Shown here: piece by piece, positions 43,596-53,507 of the stretch
How positions within the stretch are numbered: the stretch's first letter is position 1
Layout: each line of letters opens with the position of its first letter
NCBI RefSeq assembly: GCF_904846315.1
Contig: NZ_CAJHAF010000001.1
Span: forward strand, 558,001 to 622,000
Origin: Psychrobacter jeotgali
GTDB taxonomy: Bacteria; Pseudomonadota; Gammaproteobacteria; Pseudomonadales; Moraxellaceae
Reading direction: 5' to 3'
Length of the DNA stretch: 64,000 nt
Program-made: the position numbers and the translations under genes
The notes under the pieces: generated by a model
Databases searched by the model: none
Seen by the model: the letters and a program-made list of their open reading frames with translations, nothing else
Told to the model about the DNA's origin: nothing

Positions 43596-44792
43596 TTAAT
43601 GACTAACCGCGCTTCTTTTGAAGACAAACACAAATAGGATAAAAAGAGCAGATATTGCCATAGAAAAAATAAAAAACACTAAGTTGGTATTTATCCAACC
43701 AAGATAATTCAATATAGGAGCTGGTAGAAAAGCGCCTAAGGTTGCAAATAGCGCAATAACGGTCTCATTAATACCTTGAAATTTTAGTCTTTGGGCGCCT
43801 TGAATATTACTCAGTAGAGCCGATCCTCCTGAGTAAGTAAAATTCCAGCCAACGCCTAAGACAATCAAAGCCATATTGATAAAAATAGTATCTACAAACA
43901 AGACGGGTAGTAAGCAAGAGAGAGATATGAGTACAAAGCCGAGTATGATGGTATTAACACTATTGATATAGTGGATTAGCTTTGCCACAAAAAAGGAAGG
44001 TAAAAACATAGCGAGTACGTGCATCTGAATGGCATAGGAAGCATAGTTAAAAGAATGGCTTTGCTTCAGAAATATAGACGACGCAATCATCATCAGATTC
44101 ATAATGTAGTAGCCTAAAGCGCCACCTAATATAGCAATGATAAGCGTATATTTTCTAATCGTCATCGTTTTTAAGACGACCATTTTAGCCTTTTGAGTGT
44201 TTTTATTATGATAGTTATTTGATCGGTTCCAAAGGTAGATAGTAATGAGCAAAAGAATAGCTAGAGCTGATAAAGATAAATAAATTAACGAATAATCCGG
44301 TAGATCTGTTTTTTTGGCTAGGTTTATCGCTAGCAGTGGTGCAACAATAGCAGCAAAAACACCGCCTGAGATCACCATTGAGGTCGCTTTGGGAATAAGT
44401 TCACTATCTAAAGTATCGGTTGCGGCAAATCTATAAAAGTTAGCGGTTGAGATAAAAAGTCCTAATAGAAAATGACTGATACACAAATATAAGAAGTTTT
44501 TATGTGTCAGTGATAAAAACCCAATAACCCCAGATAAAAACAAGAATAAGATACCTGCCTTAAAAATACGATAGCGACCAAACTTTTCCATTAGTTTTGA
44601 AAATAATACGGTACTCAGTAGAATCGCTAAAAACTGTAAGCCATAGGGGATAGTGGCGTAACCAACACTGGGCGCTAAAGACAATCCGACAAGTGCAGCA
44701 ACGGTTACCGATAGAACCGCTGTGGTTAAATTGATACTTTGACCTATTAGTAAAAAATAGACGTGGTTTGGTAATTTATTATTGGTTTGCAT
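43596..44792 (-). CDS. MFS transporter
   Basis: 398 aa, about 12 membrane segments. NHVYFLLIGQSINLTTAVLS starts the first. The loop LFSKLMEKFGRYRIFKAGIL fits the MFS loop 2-3 motif (GxLxDRxGRR-like). A cytoplasmic loop near residue 200 (NRSNNYHNKNTQKAKM) splits the halves. The substrate is unknown. It lies between the DMT gene and the divergent MocR gene, about 215 nt from the latter. Confidence 0.82.
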   Translation of the reverse strand: MQTNNKLPNHVYFLLIGQSINLTTAVLSVTVAALVGLSLAPSVGYATIPYGLQFLAILLSTVLFSKLMEKFGRYRIFKAGILFLFLSGVIGFLSLTHKNFLYLCISHFLLGLFISTANFYRFAATDTLDSELIPKATSMVISGGVFAAIVAPLLAINLAKKTDLPDYSLIYLSLSALAILLLITIYLWNRSNNYHNKNTQKAKMVVLKTMTIRKYTLIIAILGGALGYYIMNLMMIASSIFLKQSHSFNYASYAIQMHVLAMFLPSFFVAKLIHYINSVNTIILGFVLISLSCLLPVLFVDTIFINMALIVLGVGWNFTYSGGSALLSNIQGAQRLKFQGINETVIALFATLGAFLPAPILNYLGWINTNLVFFIFSMAISALFILFVFVFKRSAVSH

Positions 44793-45006
44793 ATGTAGGC
44801 TCTATTTAAAGCTAATTTTTAGAAGCTAAGTTCAGGTAAAGGTTTAAAGCAGTATTTAGCAGTTAATATTTATACTATTCATAATACCTATAAATACCCA
44901 TAACAGACCCGCTACAGTTTCATGAATGGGGAACAAAGTGTATAGTTGCTTTTGACGTTACAGTTTGTTTATCCATTCATTAATTCTTAAAGGCAGCGCA
45001 GGTGTT

Positions 45007-46407
45007 ATGGTCGAAACCTATACCCTCAATCCCAATTTAACCAAGACCGCTGCCGTCGCAGAATGGCTGCAACAGCGTATTGATTGGCAAATCTACCTGC
45101 CCAATCAGCGCGTGCCCTCGGTACGAAAGTTAGCAAAGCTACTTAATATCTCAAGCTTTACCGTGGTACAAGCCTATGAGCAACTGGTGGCGACTAGTGT
45201 ATTAACCGCTAAACCCAGTTCGGGCTATTACGTTAATGCAGTAGCGAGAGTTAATGAACCTAGTAGCCATAAAAAAGTAGCTGTTAAATATCCAGTAATA
45301 GATACGCGCTGGTTGGTGCAGCAAGTGTTTAGCGATATTGCGCATGAGCGCTCACCGGGAGTTGGCACTTTGTCCAGAGACTGGGTACGTAACGACAAGA
45401 TGGAATGGGCGATACGGCAAGTCACTCAGCAAGCCGATAGTTTTGTCTATGATTATGGCGATGTGCAAGGCTACCTTCCACTACGTCAACAGCTGGTGCA
45501 GCATCTGCATACGCTTGGAATGCAAACTCATACTGATAATATCGTGACTACTGCTGGCGTGTCGCAAGCGGTGACCATGGTCGCGCAATTGCTTACCCAA
45601 GCGGGTGATACGGTGGTCGTTGATGGGCCGGGCTGGTACTGGCTGTCAAGCTGCCTGCAACAACAAGGGCTAAACGTCGTCTCTGTAGAGCGTGACCATC
45701 AAGGGCCTAATACCCGGTACATGCAAAAGCTATTTGCCGCGCATCGTCCCAAGCTTTATTTGACCAATAGCGTATTGCATAATCCGACTTCTTATAACTT
45801 GCATCCTGCGCGCGCGCACCAAGTCATCAATCTTATCCATGAGTACGACGCTTATATTTTTGAAGATGATTTATACGCCGCCTTTGTGCCGGGTGGGCAA
45901 GTGCTACGTTACGCGACTCTCGACCAGTTTGAGCGGGTGTTTTATGCGACTGGATTTTCAAAATCGATGGCGTCTGGCTGGCGTGTCGGTATGCTGGTCT
46001 GCCCTGATAACTATATTGATGACGTGCTGCGTATCAAAACCTTGACTAATTTGAATACGCCGGAGTTTGGGGAGCGCGTTATTCATCATTTATGGACGCA
46101 TGGCGAATATCGGCGGCAGATTAAAAAGGTGCATCAGCGTCTATATGACGCGCACGAAAGCATGCGGGACGCGCTACCAAAGATAGGACTTATTTATCCT
46201 GAGCATACGCAGGCGGGACTGTTCGTTTGGGTGAACACAGGACAGGATACCAGTCAGCTAGCGCTAGATGCTTATAAAGACGGCTGGCTGGTTGCGCCGG
46301 GGCAATTGTTTTATCCGGATGTTAGCGCTTCGACTCATTTGCGACTTAATGTGTCAACGACTAGTGATGAGTTTTTAGAATGGTTGGGAGGGTATCTAAA
46401 GAATTAA
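45007..46407 (+). CDS. MocR-type GntR regulator with aminotransferase-like domain
   Basis: 466 aa from the ATG at 45007 (a TTG at 44965 adds 14 residues). The N-terminal GntR winged helix: AVAEWLQQRIDWQIYLPNQR, VPSVRKLAKLLNISSFTVVQ. The aminotransferase fold from about residue 90 has VQGYLPLRQQL, TTAGVSQAVTMVAQLL, VVDGPGWYW, SVLHNPTSYN and the PLP-Lys region GFSKSMASGWRVG. MocR proteins use PLP as a sensor and regulate neighbouring, often divergent, transporter genes. The MFS and DMT genes are the obvious targets. Confidence 0.9.
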   Translation: MVETYTLNPNLTKTAAVAEWLQQRIDWQIYLPNQRVPSVRKLAKLLNISSFTVVQAYEQLVATSVLTAKPSSGYYVNAVARVNEPSSHKKVAVKYPVIDTRWLVQQVFSDIAHERSPGVGTLSRDWVRNDKMEWAIRQVTQQADSFVYDYGDVQGYLPLRQQLVQHLHTLGMQTHTDNIVTTAGVSQAVTMVAQLLTQAGDTVVVDGPGWYWLSSCLQQQGLNVVSVERDHQGPNTRYMQKLFAAHRPKLYLTNSVLHNPTSYNLHPARAHQVINLIHEYDAYIFEDDLYAAFVPGGQVLRYATLDQFERVFYATGFSKSMASGWRVGMLVCPDNYIDDVLRIKTLTNLNTPEFGERVIHHLWTHGEYRRQIKKVHQRLYDAHESMRDALPKIGLIYPEHTQAGLFVWVNTGQDTSQLALDAYKDGWLVAPGQLFYPDVSASTHLRLNVSTTSDEFLEWLGGYLKN

Positions 46408-46511
46408 ATATAAATACCTAGCTACTATTAAAATTGGGCTTTTACCATTGATACGTTATACATAGTCAATACTGAACAGAAATTACACGTTTTTATTATG
46501 TAAGGGGAGCT

Positions 46512-46646
46512 ATGAAAAGTCTAATAATACTAAAGTTGTTACTACTCTCATCTATTAGCTTTGCTGAATTTAATAAAGTAGTAGATGCGCATGGCTTGCC
46601 AAGTGGGTTAATTGCTTGGCGGATTGTTATCACGACCAGCACCTGA
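46512..46646 (+). CDS. Small exported peptide or truncated gene
   Basis: 44 aa. AAGGGGAGCT precedes the ATG, a very good ribosome site. MKSLIILKLLLLSSISFAEF is a signal peptide, then NKVVDAHGLPSGLIAW and a short tail to the stop. The mature part is only about 25 residues, so this is probably the head of a degraded exported protein (a DUF4124-type protein is one possibility). It is followed by a terminator. Confidence 0.4.
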   Translation: MKSLIILKLLLLSSISFAEFNKVVDAHGLPSGLIAWRIVITTST

Positions 46647-46720
46647 TGGATTCCCTGTTGTACTCGGCCAGCCTGCATCTTGTCTACCATTGTTCATATA
46701 AATAAAATTCAGGCAATAAA

Positions 46721-46758
46721 AAACCCTTACAAGCTAATGGCTGTAAGGGTTTCTGTTT
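46721..46758. terminator. Terminator between the small gene and tRNA(CAU)
   Basis: AAACCCTTACA and TGTAAGGGTTT flank a 10-nt loop, with a T-rich tail on the + strand and an A-run on the other side. It can also serve the minus strand tRNA. Confidence 0.75.
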
Positions 46759-46770
46759 TTTTGCAATATA

Positions 46771-46847
46771 TGGTGGGCCCAGTAGGACTTGAACCTACGA
46801 CCAAAGGATTATGAGTCCTCTGCTCTAACCAACTGAGCTATGGGCCC
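46771..46847 (-). tRNA. tRNA with CAU anticodon (probably Ile2, possibly elongator Met)
   Basis: The minus strand reads GGGCCCATAGCTCAGTTGGT, anticodon loop CTCATAA inside the stem GGACT/AATCC, T arm GGTTCAAGTCC, then the acceptor complement and encoded CCA. The GGACTCATAATCC anticodon arm with a TTGGTC variable loop resembles tRNA-Ile2 (lysidine-modified CAU) more than elongator Met. The identity is not certain. Confidence 0.9.
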
Positions 46848-46940
46848 TAACGGTAGACGCATTATAATACCTGAAATTTTTAATTTTTCAAGTAAAAGAT
46901 GCTAAGTAAGGCAGATTGTTTGGCTGTTTTTTAGTAGCCC

Positions 46941-47759
46941 CTAATTATAGCCTCCTGCTAACGTTAAACTACGTCCGCCATCAACCGTAATAATCTGTCC
47001 GGTGACATAACTGGCCTCAACTAAATAAAGCACGCTATGAGCAATATCTTCAGGTGCTCCTATTCGCTGCATCGGGATAGAGTCAACGATATACTGCTGC
47101 TGAGTGCTATCAAGTGCTTGATCGCTATCTGCTTCTGGCAAGATATTAACGCCTGGCGCAACGCCATTCACTCGAACATGAGGAGCCATATCTAGCGCAA
47201 GCGACTGTACCATCGTGCGATGCGCAGCCTTTGCCATATTGTAAACGGCGTAATTACTAAATGGTTTATTATCAGCATGAATATCGAGTAGGCTAATAAT
47301 GCAGCCTTGCTGAGCCTTCAGATAGGGTAGAAATGCTTGGCTTAATAATAAAGGCGCTTTGGCATTAGTCAAAAAAAGCTCATCCCATTGCGTGTTTTCA
47401 ATACCACCGATAGGGGTTGGATAAAATCGTGAGGCGTTATGTACCAGTATGTCTAGCTGACCAAAAGTTTCAATAACCGTTTGAGTAAATTGAGATAAAG
47501 TTTGGCTATCATTGACTAGAGTTAAATCTGCGACAATGACTGCAGCACTATTATCGCGTTTTTTATTGAGAGTAGTAGCCAATGCTTTTGCTTGTTGTTG
47601 ACTATGATGGCAATGAATGATGACTCGATAGCCCTTCTCATGAGCACGTTTTATAATAGCTGCGCCGATACGCTTAGCACTACCAGTAACTAGCATAACT
47701 GGTGCAGTAGTGATATTGGCATAGGATAAGTTGCGAAAGTTTTGCTTAAAGTGAGGCAT
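46941..47759 (-). CDS. Pteridine reductase (SDR family, FolM type)
   Basis: 272 aa. The nucleotide-binding motif is VTGSAKRIGAAIIKRAHEKG (TGxxxRIG), and the typical pteridine-reductase elements are VHNASRFYPTPIGG, ISLLDIHADNKPF, YAVYNMAKAAHRTMVQSLAL (catalytic Tyr-x3-Lys) and VAPGVNILPE. It reduces dihydropterins or folates with NADPH. It starts 3 nt after the cca stop, so the two form an operon. Confidence 0.88.
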   Translation of the reverse strand: MPHFKQNFRNLSYANITTAPVMLVTGSAKRIGAAIIKRAHEKGYRVIIHCHHSQQQAKALATTLNKKRDNSAAVIVADLTLVNDSQTLSQFTQTVIETFGQLDILVHNASRFYPTPIGGIENTQWDELFLTNAKAPLLLSQAFLPYLKAQQGCIISLLDIHADNKPFSNYAVYNMAKAAHRTMVQSLALDMAPHVRVNGVAPGVNILPEADSDQALDSTQQQYIVDSIPMQRIGAPEDIAHSVLYLVEASYVTGQIITVDGGRSLTLAGGYN

Positions 47760-47762
47760 AGA

Positions 47763-48950
47763 TTAAGCTTGCTGATCCTGTTTTTGTAGATGTTCAATGC
47801 GTGCTTGGCGTAACGCCTCGCCGATAGCTGCTCCCTGCAGATCAGAGTCAATATGATTGATACCAATCGCATGGAAGCTATTAAGCGCTAGCATCATTTG
47901 GCGATGCTGGCTTGCTAACTGTAATACATGACTGATGACTAATAACTGCGAGAGCTTATCAGGCTCTTTATGGGCGCTACAGGCTTGGATGAGATCAATT
48001 TTTTTAGCAGCGTTTAGCTTATCTATCTGATTTAATTGGTGAGCTTGGTTAATAAATAAAGTCGCAAATTGAGTGTGCATTTTAGGGGCTTTGGCTTTGT
48101 TGCCTATTTTGACGATAGCTTTGGCAGCATCAGTAGCCTCAGTTATTTTATCAGCTGCTATATTAAACAGTGACTCATCTAAACTGCTCATCAGTAGCGC
48201 CCAGCGCTGGGATAGATTAAGCTGCATTTGTCCGGCAAAATAGAGTGCGGTTTGTACGGTCTCTCGAACATGAGCATCTTGCCAAGCCTGATGTAAGGGA
48301 GCAAAATACTCAGTTAAGGCCCCAATAGCGAACAGCTGTTGCCAGTAGACCTGCGGAGAGCTTTGCATAGTAGCGCGGCTCGATTCTTGCCAAATACGCT
48401 CGCTACTTAAATGAGCAAGCTCGCCTGACTGCACCAATCGGCGCATTAGCTCCAAAGTCTCATCTGCAATAGTAAAACCTAGCTCATAGTAACGGCCATA
48501 GAATCGAGCGGTTCGTAATACGCGTAATGGGTCTTCAGCAAAAGCGTCCGAGATGTGCCGCAAGACCTTACTGTCAATATCATTAAGTCCATTATAATAA
48601 TCGATGACTTCACCTGTAATAGGCGTATTGTCAGTGAGGCTTTTGACTTCAATCGCCATCGCATTGATAGTTAGGTCGCGGCGCTGCAAATCCTCTTGTA
48701 GCGTCACATCAGGGCTGGCATGTACGCTAAAACCTTGGTAGCCATGACCCTGTTTGCGCTCAGTACGGGCAAGCGCATATTCTTCGTGAGTAATGGGGTG
48801 TAGAAATACTGGAAAGTCTGCGCCCACTTGCTGAAAGCCTGCTGCTAGCATCTCATCGACTGTCGCACCGACTACTACAAAGTCTTGGTCTTTAACAGAG
48901 CGATTCAATAGCTGATCACGGACAGCACCGCCGACAAGATAAATTTGCAT
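47763..48950 (-). CDS. cca: CCA-adding tRNA nucleotidyltransferase
   Basis: 395 aa from the ATG at 48950 (GAGAG upstream); the frame is open further to 49064, but the family begins MQIYLVGGAVRDQLLNRSVK. Motifs: DQDFVVVGAT (catalytic DxD region), EEYALARTERKQGHGYQGF, EDLQRRDLTINAMAI, DPLRVLRTARFYGR. It adds or repairs the tRNA CCA end. The C-terminal HD phosphohydrolase domain of long bacterial enzymes seems reduced here. Two genes (cca then the pteridine reductase) run together. Confidence 0.93.
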   Translation of the reverse strand: MQIYLVGGAVRDQLLNRSVKDQDFVVVGATVDEMLAAGFQQVGADFPVFLHPITHEEYALARTERKQGHGYQGFSVHASPDVTLQEDLQRRDLTINAMAIEVKSLTDNTPITGEVIDYYNGLNDIDSKVLRHISDAFAEDPLRVLRTARFYGRYYELGFTIADETLELMRRLVQSGELAHLSSERIWQESSRATMQSSPQVYWQQLFAIGALTEYFAPLHQAWQDAHVRETVQTALYFAGQMQLNLSQRWALLMSSLDESLFNIAADKITEATDAAKAIVKIGNKAKAPKMHTQFATLFINQAHQLNQIDKLNAAKKIDLIQACSAHKEPDKLSQLLVISHVLQLASQHRQMMLALNSFHAIGINHIDSDLQGAAIGEALRQARIEHLQKQDQQA

Positions 48951-48998
48951 AGCACTCTCTTTATTTAGGATTAATTCAGTGTTTTGATTGATAAATGG

Positions 48999-49046
48999 CA
49001 AAAAAAACCAGTCAGCGCTATTATTACAAGAGCGTTGACTGGTTTT
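48999..49046 (-). terminator. Rho-independent terminator of maeB
   Basis: On the minus strand AAAACCAGTCAACGCT and AGCGCTGACTGGTTTT flank an 11-nt loop (one G-T pair) and end in eight T. It sits between maeB and cca. Confidence 0.85.
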
Positions 49047-49129
49047 AGTATAGCAGACTGCCATCAGTAATTATAAATGAAGACAGCTAAACCTTGAAGG
49101 TTTTAAGAGCTTTTCTTTTATTGCCATTA

Positions 49130-51460
49130 TTACTGGTCGTTCTCTAAGTCTTGAGCTTCAGTTACGGCAAGCGCAGTCATATTGACTACACGGCGCGCCG
49201 TTGCTGAAGGGGTCAAGATATGCACAGGCTTACTAGCACCCAATAAGATAGGGCCAATAGAAGCACTGCTAGTTGCTGTTTTTAGTAAGTTAAAGGCAAT
49301 GTTTGCCGCATCAAGCGTTGGCAAAATGAGCAAGTTAGCAGAACCTTTAAGCGGACTTGATGGCATATTCTCTAAACGGATAGCCTCACTTAAAGCAGCG
49401 TCACCATGCATCTCACCTTCAAACTCAAAGTCTACATTCATCTCTGTTAGGAGCTCATAAACTTTACGCATTTTTACAGCGCTGGCACGATCTGAGGTAC
49501 CAAAGTTCGAATGCGAGACCAAAGCCACCCGCGGTACAATACTAAAGCGGCGCAGTTGCTGAGCAGCTAATACGGTCATCTCTGCCAATTGTTCAGCAGT
49601 AGGGTCTTCATGAATATAGGTATCGGCAATAAAGATATTACGATCTTGCATCAACACCGCATTCATAGCATAAAAGTCTTTAACGCCTTCTTTTTTGCCA
49701 ATGACGCTTTGAACATATTCTAAATGCAGCTGATAATGGCTAAAGGTACCACAAATCATGCCTTCAGCGTCGCCATTTTCGACCAATAAAGAGCCGATCA
49801 AGGTAGTCTTACGGCGCACATCACGGCGAGCAAGCTCGATACTAACGCCTTTACGTTTGTTCTTTTCGTAATAGCCTTGCCAGTAGTCTTTATAGCGTGG
49901 GTCATCATCTTGATTGACGATGGTGATGTTAACCCCGTCTTTTAGACGTAGACCTAGTCTCTGAATGTTATTTTCGATGACCGAAGGACGGCCAACTAAA
50001 ATAGGTTGGGCCAGCTGCTCATCAACAACCACTTGGATAGCTAACAATACATTACTGTCTTCACCTTCACAGTACACGATACGTTTTGGATCTGACTTAG
50101 CACGAGAGAATATAGGCTTCATCACAAATGCAGAGTTGTAAACGAACTCAGACAGATGTTGACGATAAGCTTTAAAGTCATCAATCGGTAATGATGCTAC
50201 CCCTGAGTCCATCGCCGCTTTAGCAACCGCAGGGGCGATCTCAATAATTAGGTTAGGCTCAAGAGGGCCGGGGATTAAATAATCACGACCGAAGCTTTTC
50301 ATGCTTTCGTTGTCTTTTATGTTCGATGTTGGCGTTGCTTCAACGTGTGCCATAGCGGCAATAGCGCGAACACAAGCGATCTTCATCTCTTCATTAACAG
50401 TCGTTGCTCCGACGTCCAAAGCCCCTCGGAAGATATAAGGGAAGCATAACGCATTATTTACTTGGTTAGGATAGTCCGAACGACCCGTTGCCATAATAAC
50501 GTCTGGGCGTACTGAATGGGCCAATTCAGGCATAATTTCAGGCGTTGGGTTAGCTAGGGCAAAGATGATAGGGTCTCTTGCCATACGCTTGACCATATCT
50601 ACGCTTAGGATACCAGGCATAGATAGTCCCAAGAACATATCTACCTCATCCATGACTTCATCGATGCGCGTAGCATCAGTATCACGAGCATAGCGTTGTT
50701 TGGATTCATCAAGGTTTTCACGACTGGTACTGATAATACCGCGTGAATCTGAGACTAGAATGTTATTTGCATCAACACCAAGCGCACAGATAAGGTCTAA
50801 ACACGAAATAGCAGCAGCGCCAGCACCAGAGCAAACGACTTTGATATCTTCAATTTTCTTTTCAGTCAATATGAGCGCATTTAGCATCGCAGCGGCTACA
50901 ATAATTGAAGTACCATGTTGATCATCATGGAAAACCGGAATTTTCATACGCTTGCGCAGTTCACGCTCGATTTTGAAACATTCAGGTGCTTTGATATCTT
51001 CTAAGTTAATGCCGCCAAAGGTAGGCTCAAGCGCAGCAACGGCTTCGATAAATTTATCAGGATCATTTTGCGCCACTTCAATGTCGAATACATCAATACC
51101 GGCGAATTTTTTAAATAAGACGCCTTTTCCTTCCATAACTGGTTTTGATGCCAATGGGCCAATATTACCCAAGCCTAACACTGCAGTCCCGTTAGTAATA
51201 ACGCCTACTAGGTTACTACGAGCGGTGTACTTAGCGGCTAACTTAGGATCTTTTTCAATCTCTAGACAAGGGATAGCAACACCTGGCGAATAAGCCAAGG
51301 CAAGATCACGTTGGTTGGCCAATTGCTTGATAGGGGTAACTGAGATTTTACCAGGTCTTGGAAACTCGTGATAATGTAAAGCGGCTCTTTCAAACTGCTC
51401 TCTTTCATTAGAAGAGTTATCCGTGTTTAGAGGGGTATCGTCATTCATAGTAATTGCCAT
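49130..51460 (-). CDS. maeB: NADP-dependent malic enzyme with phosphotransacetylase-like domain
   Basis: 776 aa, the length of MaeB. N-terminal malic domain: [73 protein letters not shown] and [23 protein letters not shown](P)-binding: [17 protein letters not shown]. The PTA-like domain runs from about residue 430 ([20 protein letters not shown] ... [20 protein letters not shown]). It converts malate to pyruvate with NADPH; the PTA domain is regulatory in E. coli. The gap to 51770 holds its promoter region. Confidence 0.96.
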   Translation of the reverse strand: MAITMNDDTPLNTDNSSNEREQFERAALHYHEFPRPGKISVTPIKQLANQRDLALAYSPGVAIPCLEIEKDPKLAAKYTARSNLVGVITNGTAVLGLGNIGPLASKPVMEGKGVLFKKFAGIDVFDIEVAQNDPDKFIEAVAALEPTFGGINLEDIKAPECFKIERELRKRMKIPVFHDDQHGTSIIVAAAMLNALILTEKKIEDIKVVCSGAGAAAISCLDLICALGVDANNILVSDSRGIISTSRENLDESKQRYARDTDATRIDEVMDEVDMFLGLSMPGILSVDMVKRMARDPIIFALANPTPEIMPELAHSVRPDVIMATGRSDYPNQVNNALCFPYIFRGALDVGATTVNEEMKIACVRAIAAMAHVEATPTSNIKDNESMKSFGRDYLIPGPLEPNLIIEIAPAVAKAAMDSGVASLPIDDFKAYRQHLSEFVYNSAFVMKPIFSRAKSDPKRIVYCEGEDSNVLLAIQVVVDEQLAQPILVGRPSVIENNIQRLGLRLKDGVNITIVNQDDDPRYKDYWQGYYEKNKRKGVSIELARRDVRRKTTLIGSLLVENGDAEGMICGTFSHYQLHLEYVQSVIGKKEGVKDFYAMNAVLMQDRNIFIADTYIHEDPTAEQLAEMTVLAAQQLRRFSIVPRVALVSHSNFGTSDRASAVKMRKVYELLTEMNVDFEFEGEMHGDAALSEAIRLENMPSSPLKGSANLLILPTLDAANIAFNLLKTATSSASIGPILLGASKPVHILTPSATARRVVNMTALAVTEAQDLENDQ

Positions 51461-51770
51461 GGTTGGAATAAAATTAAAATAAATTGGGACAAAATGAGCT
51501 AGCGATCGTGCTTTATAATGAAATAAGCTATCAGCTGACAGTTTGCAACTGAATATCAGGAAAACTGCCGCACTCTAGCATCGCAGAAACAGTGCGCTGA
51601 AAAAATAACTATTCTAGCATCAATGGCAATTAACTGCCTAGTCAACGAAGGTAAAATAAGCAAATTATATATTAATTTGATAATCAACATTTAGCCCGTT
51701 AATAGTGAAAGAGCACAGTTCTCGTCTGTACTCTTTAAAAGAGCTGGTGCTTAACTAAGAGATTATTAAG
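51461..51770. other. Gene-free interval between maeB and selO
   Basis: 310 bp, AT-rich, holding the maeB promoter and the 3' end of the selO transcript (both genes are on the minus strand). A weak inverted repeat CTCTTTAAAAGAG lies at about 51730. No ORF supported. Confidence 0.3.
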
Positions 51771-53243
51771 CTAGGATGAACAGCTAATGGGCGTTTGCGG
51801 CGCATCAGCCGCCGGAACGCTACTATCTAGATCGGTGGCGATGTCTTGTACGTTATAAGGATTAGCAAGTAGCTGATATAAGCGCTCGACCTCTTCAAAT
51901 TGCCCTTGTTCAGCCGCAGTAATGGCACGCTGCGCCATACTATTACGCAGCACGTAAACTGGATTGTTATTCTTTAAACTATCAAGCACTTCTTCTTTTG
52001 GCAAAGTCTCAATTTGTGCCAAATAGCGTTTGCGCCAATCTTGAAAGGCGCTTAGTGCTTCTGGGGGTAGTTCATTGACTATAGCCGTTAGTAGTTGTTT
52101 TTCATAAGCATAAGATTCTGAATCAATAAGCCCTAATAACGCTCGAAAGCTATTGGTATAATCTAGCAAATTGTCTTCTAGTAAGCTCAAAAACTCAAAC
52201 GCCAGCTTTAAGCTATCAGGCTGATGGGGTAGTCCTAATTTGCGGCATAATCCTTGCTGATAATGCTGCATAAAAGTAGCCTCATAAGGGGCTAGGCAGT
52301 CCGCTAAAGCCTCTTTAGTCACTCCAGCTTCAGTTAAGCGCATAAAATGCGGCAGCCAAACATTGAGATTCCAATAGCCGATAGCAGGCTGGTTTTGATA
52401 AGCATAACGCCCCGTATGATCAGAGTGGTTATTAATCCACGCTGGATTAAAACGCTCCATAAAGCCGAACGGGCCAAAGTCTAAAGTGCTACCAGTAATG
52501 GATAGGTTATCGGTATTCATAACCCCGTGGGCAAAGCCAATCAATTGCCAATCAGCAATCATGCGCGCGGTACGCTCAACCACTTTTTGCAAAAACGCCA
52601 GCACGGGCTTGTCGCTATCACGGCATTCAGGATAATAAGTGTCTATCATATAATTGGTAAATTCAGCCAATAAGTCCGGTGCAAAGCTAGCAATCCACTC
52701 GATATGACCCAGCCTAATATGACTGTCAGCCACCCGCATCAGCGCCGCTCCAGGCTCCATCCGTTCGCGGCGTACCGGAGTATCAGAGACCACAAAACCA
52801 AGAGCGTTAGAGGAGGGGATATCCAGTTGATTGAGCGCATGACCACACAGGTATTCACGAATAGTGCTGCGTAATACCGCGCGTCCATCACCCATACGTG
52901 AGTAAGGCGTTAGACCGATACCTTTGAGATGTAAGTCCTGTAAAGTGTCATGGTTATCTAATACTTGCGCCATAAGTAGGCCGCGGCCATCACCTAATTG
53001 CCCAGCCCATTGTCCAAACTGATGACCAGCATAGGCCATCGCTAGCGGCTCAAAATCCTCAGGTACGTAATGGCCACCTAATATATCGACCCAACGAGCC
53101 ATCAAATCAGCATCATCTGTCCAGCCTAACTGCTCAGCAACTTGTCGATTAAAATGTCCTACACGAGGATTTTTAAGCGGAGTTGGAGGCTGTTTATGGT
53201 ACAAACGTGGGTCCAAATGAGCATAAGTATTTTGATAGCGCAT
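51771..53243 (-). CDS. selO: Protein adenylyltransferase SelO (YdiU/UPF0061)
   Basis: 490 aa from the ATG at 53243 (AGGAAA upstream; a start at 53291 adds 16 residues unlike the family). PLAMAYAGHQFGQWAGQLGD, GRGLLMAQVLDN, DLHLKGIGLTPYSRMGDGRA, VLRSTIREYL, GVMNTDNLSITGSTLDFGPF (the DNxS and DFGPFG kinase-like motifs) and HSDHTGRYAYQNQP are all present. It AMPylates Ser/Thr/Tyr of target proteins, linked to redox stress. The C-terminal CSS ends with Cys, not selenocysteine, as expected for bacteria. Confidence 0.93.
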   Translation of the reverse strand: MRYQNTYAHLDPRLYHKQPPTPLKNPRVGHFNRQVAEQLGWTDDADLMARWVDILGGHYVPEDFEPLAMAYAGHQFGQWAGQLGDGRGLLMAQVLDNHDTLQDLHLKGIGLTPYSRMGDGRAVLRSTIREYLCGHALNQLDIPSSNALGFVVSDTPVRRERMEPGAALMRVADSHIRLGHIEWIASFAPDLLAEFTNYMIDTYYPECRDSDKPVLAFLQKVVERTARMIADWQLIGFAHGVMNTDNLSITGSTLDFGPFGFMERFNPAWINNHSDHTGRYAYQNQPAIGYWNLNVWLPHFMRLTEAGVTKEALADCLAPYEATFMQHYQQGLCRKLGLPHQPDSLKLAFEFLSLLEDNLLDYTNSFRALLGLIDSESYAYEKQLLTAIVNELPPEALSAFQDWRKRYLAQIETLPKEEVLDSLKNNNPVYVLRNSMAQRAITAAEQGQFEEVERLYQLLANPYNVQDIATDLDSSVPAADAPQTPISCSS

Positions 53244-53426
53244 ATTTAATTTTCCTAGTTGAACAACTAGATCTGTGACAATCATTTTCATCCCAAATGC
53301 ATAATGAAAGCTTGGAAGATGATTGAATTAAGTCAACAGCTGCTAGTAAATGTAAATAAACTTACTATAACATAGCCATAATTCGCTAATGGTGGGCTTT
53401 GTTCGCATCCGGTAATTTTTCTATAA

Positions 53427-53457
53427 AAAAACCCTCCATCTATAATAGACGGAGGGT
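53427..53457 (-). terminator. Terminator of the desaturase gene
   Basis: Minus strand ACCCTCCGTCT, 5-nt loop, AGATGGAGGGT (one G-T pair) followed by seven T. Confidence 0.8.
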
Positions 53458-53507
53458 GGAGAGTAAATTAAGCTAAGACAATCAAAACCACTTATAAACA
53501 CAGCTTA

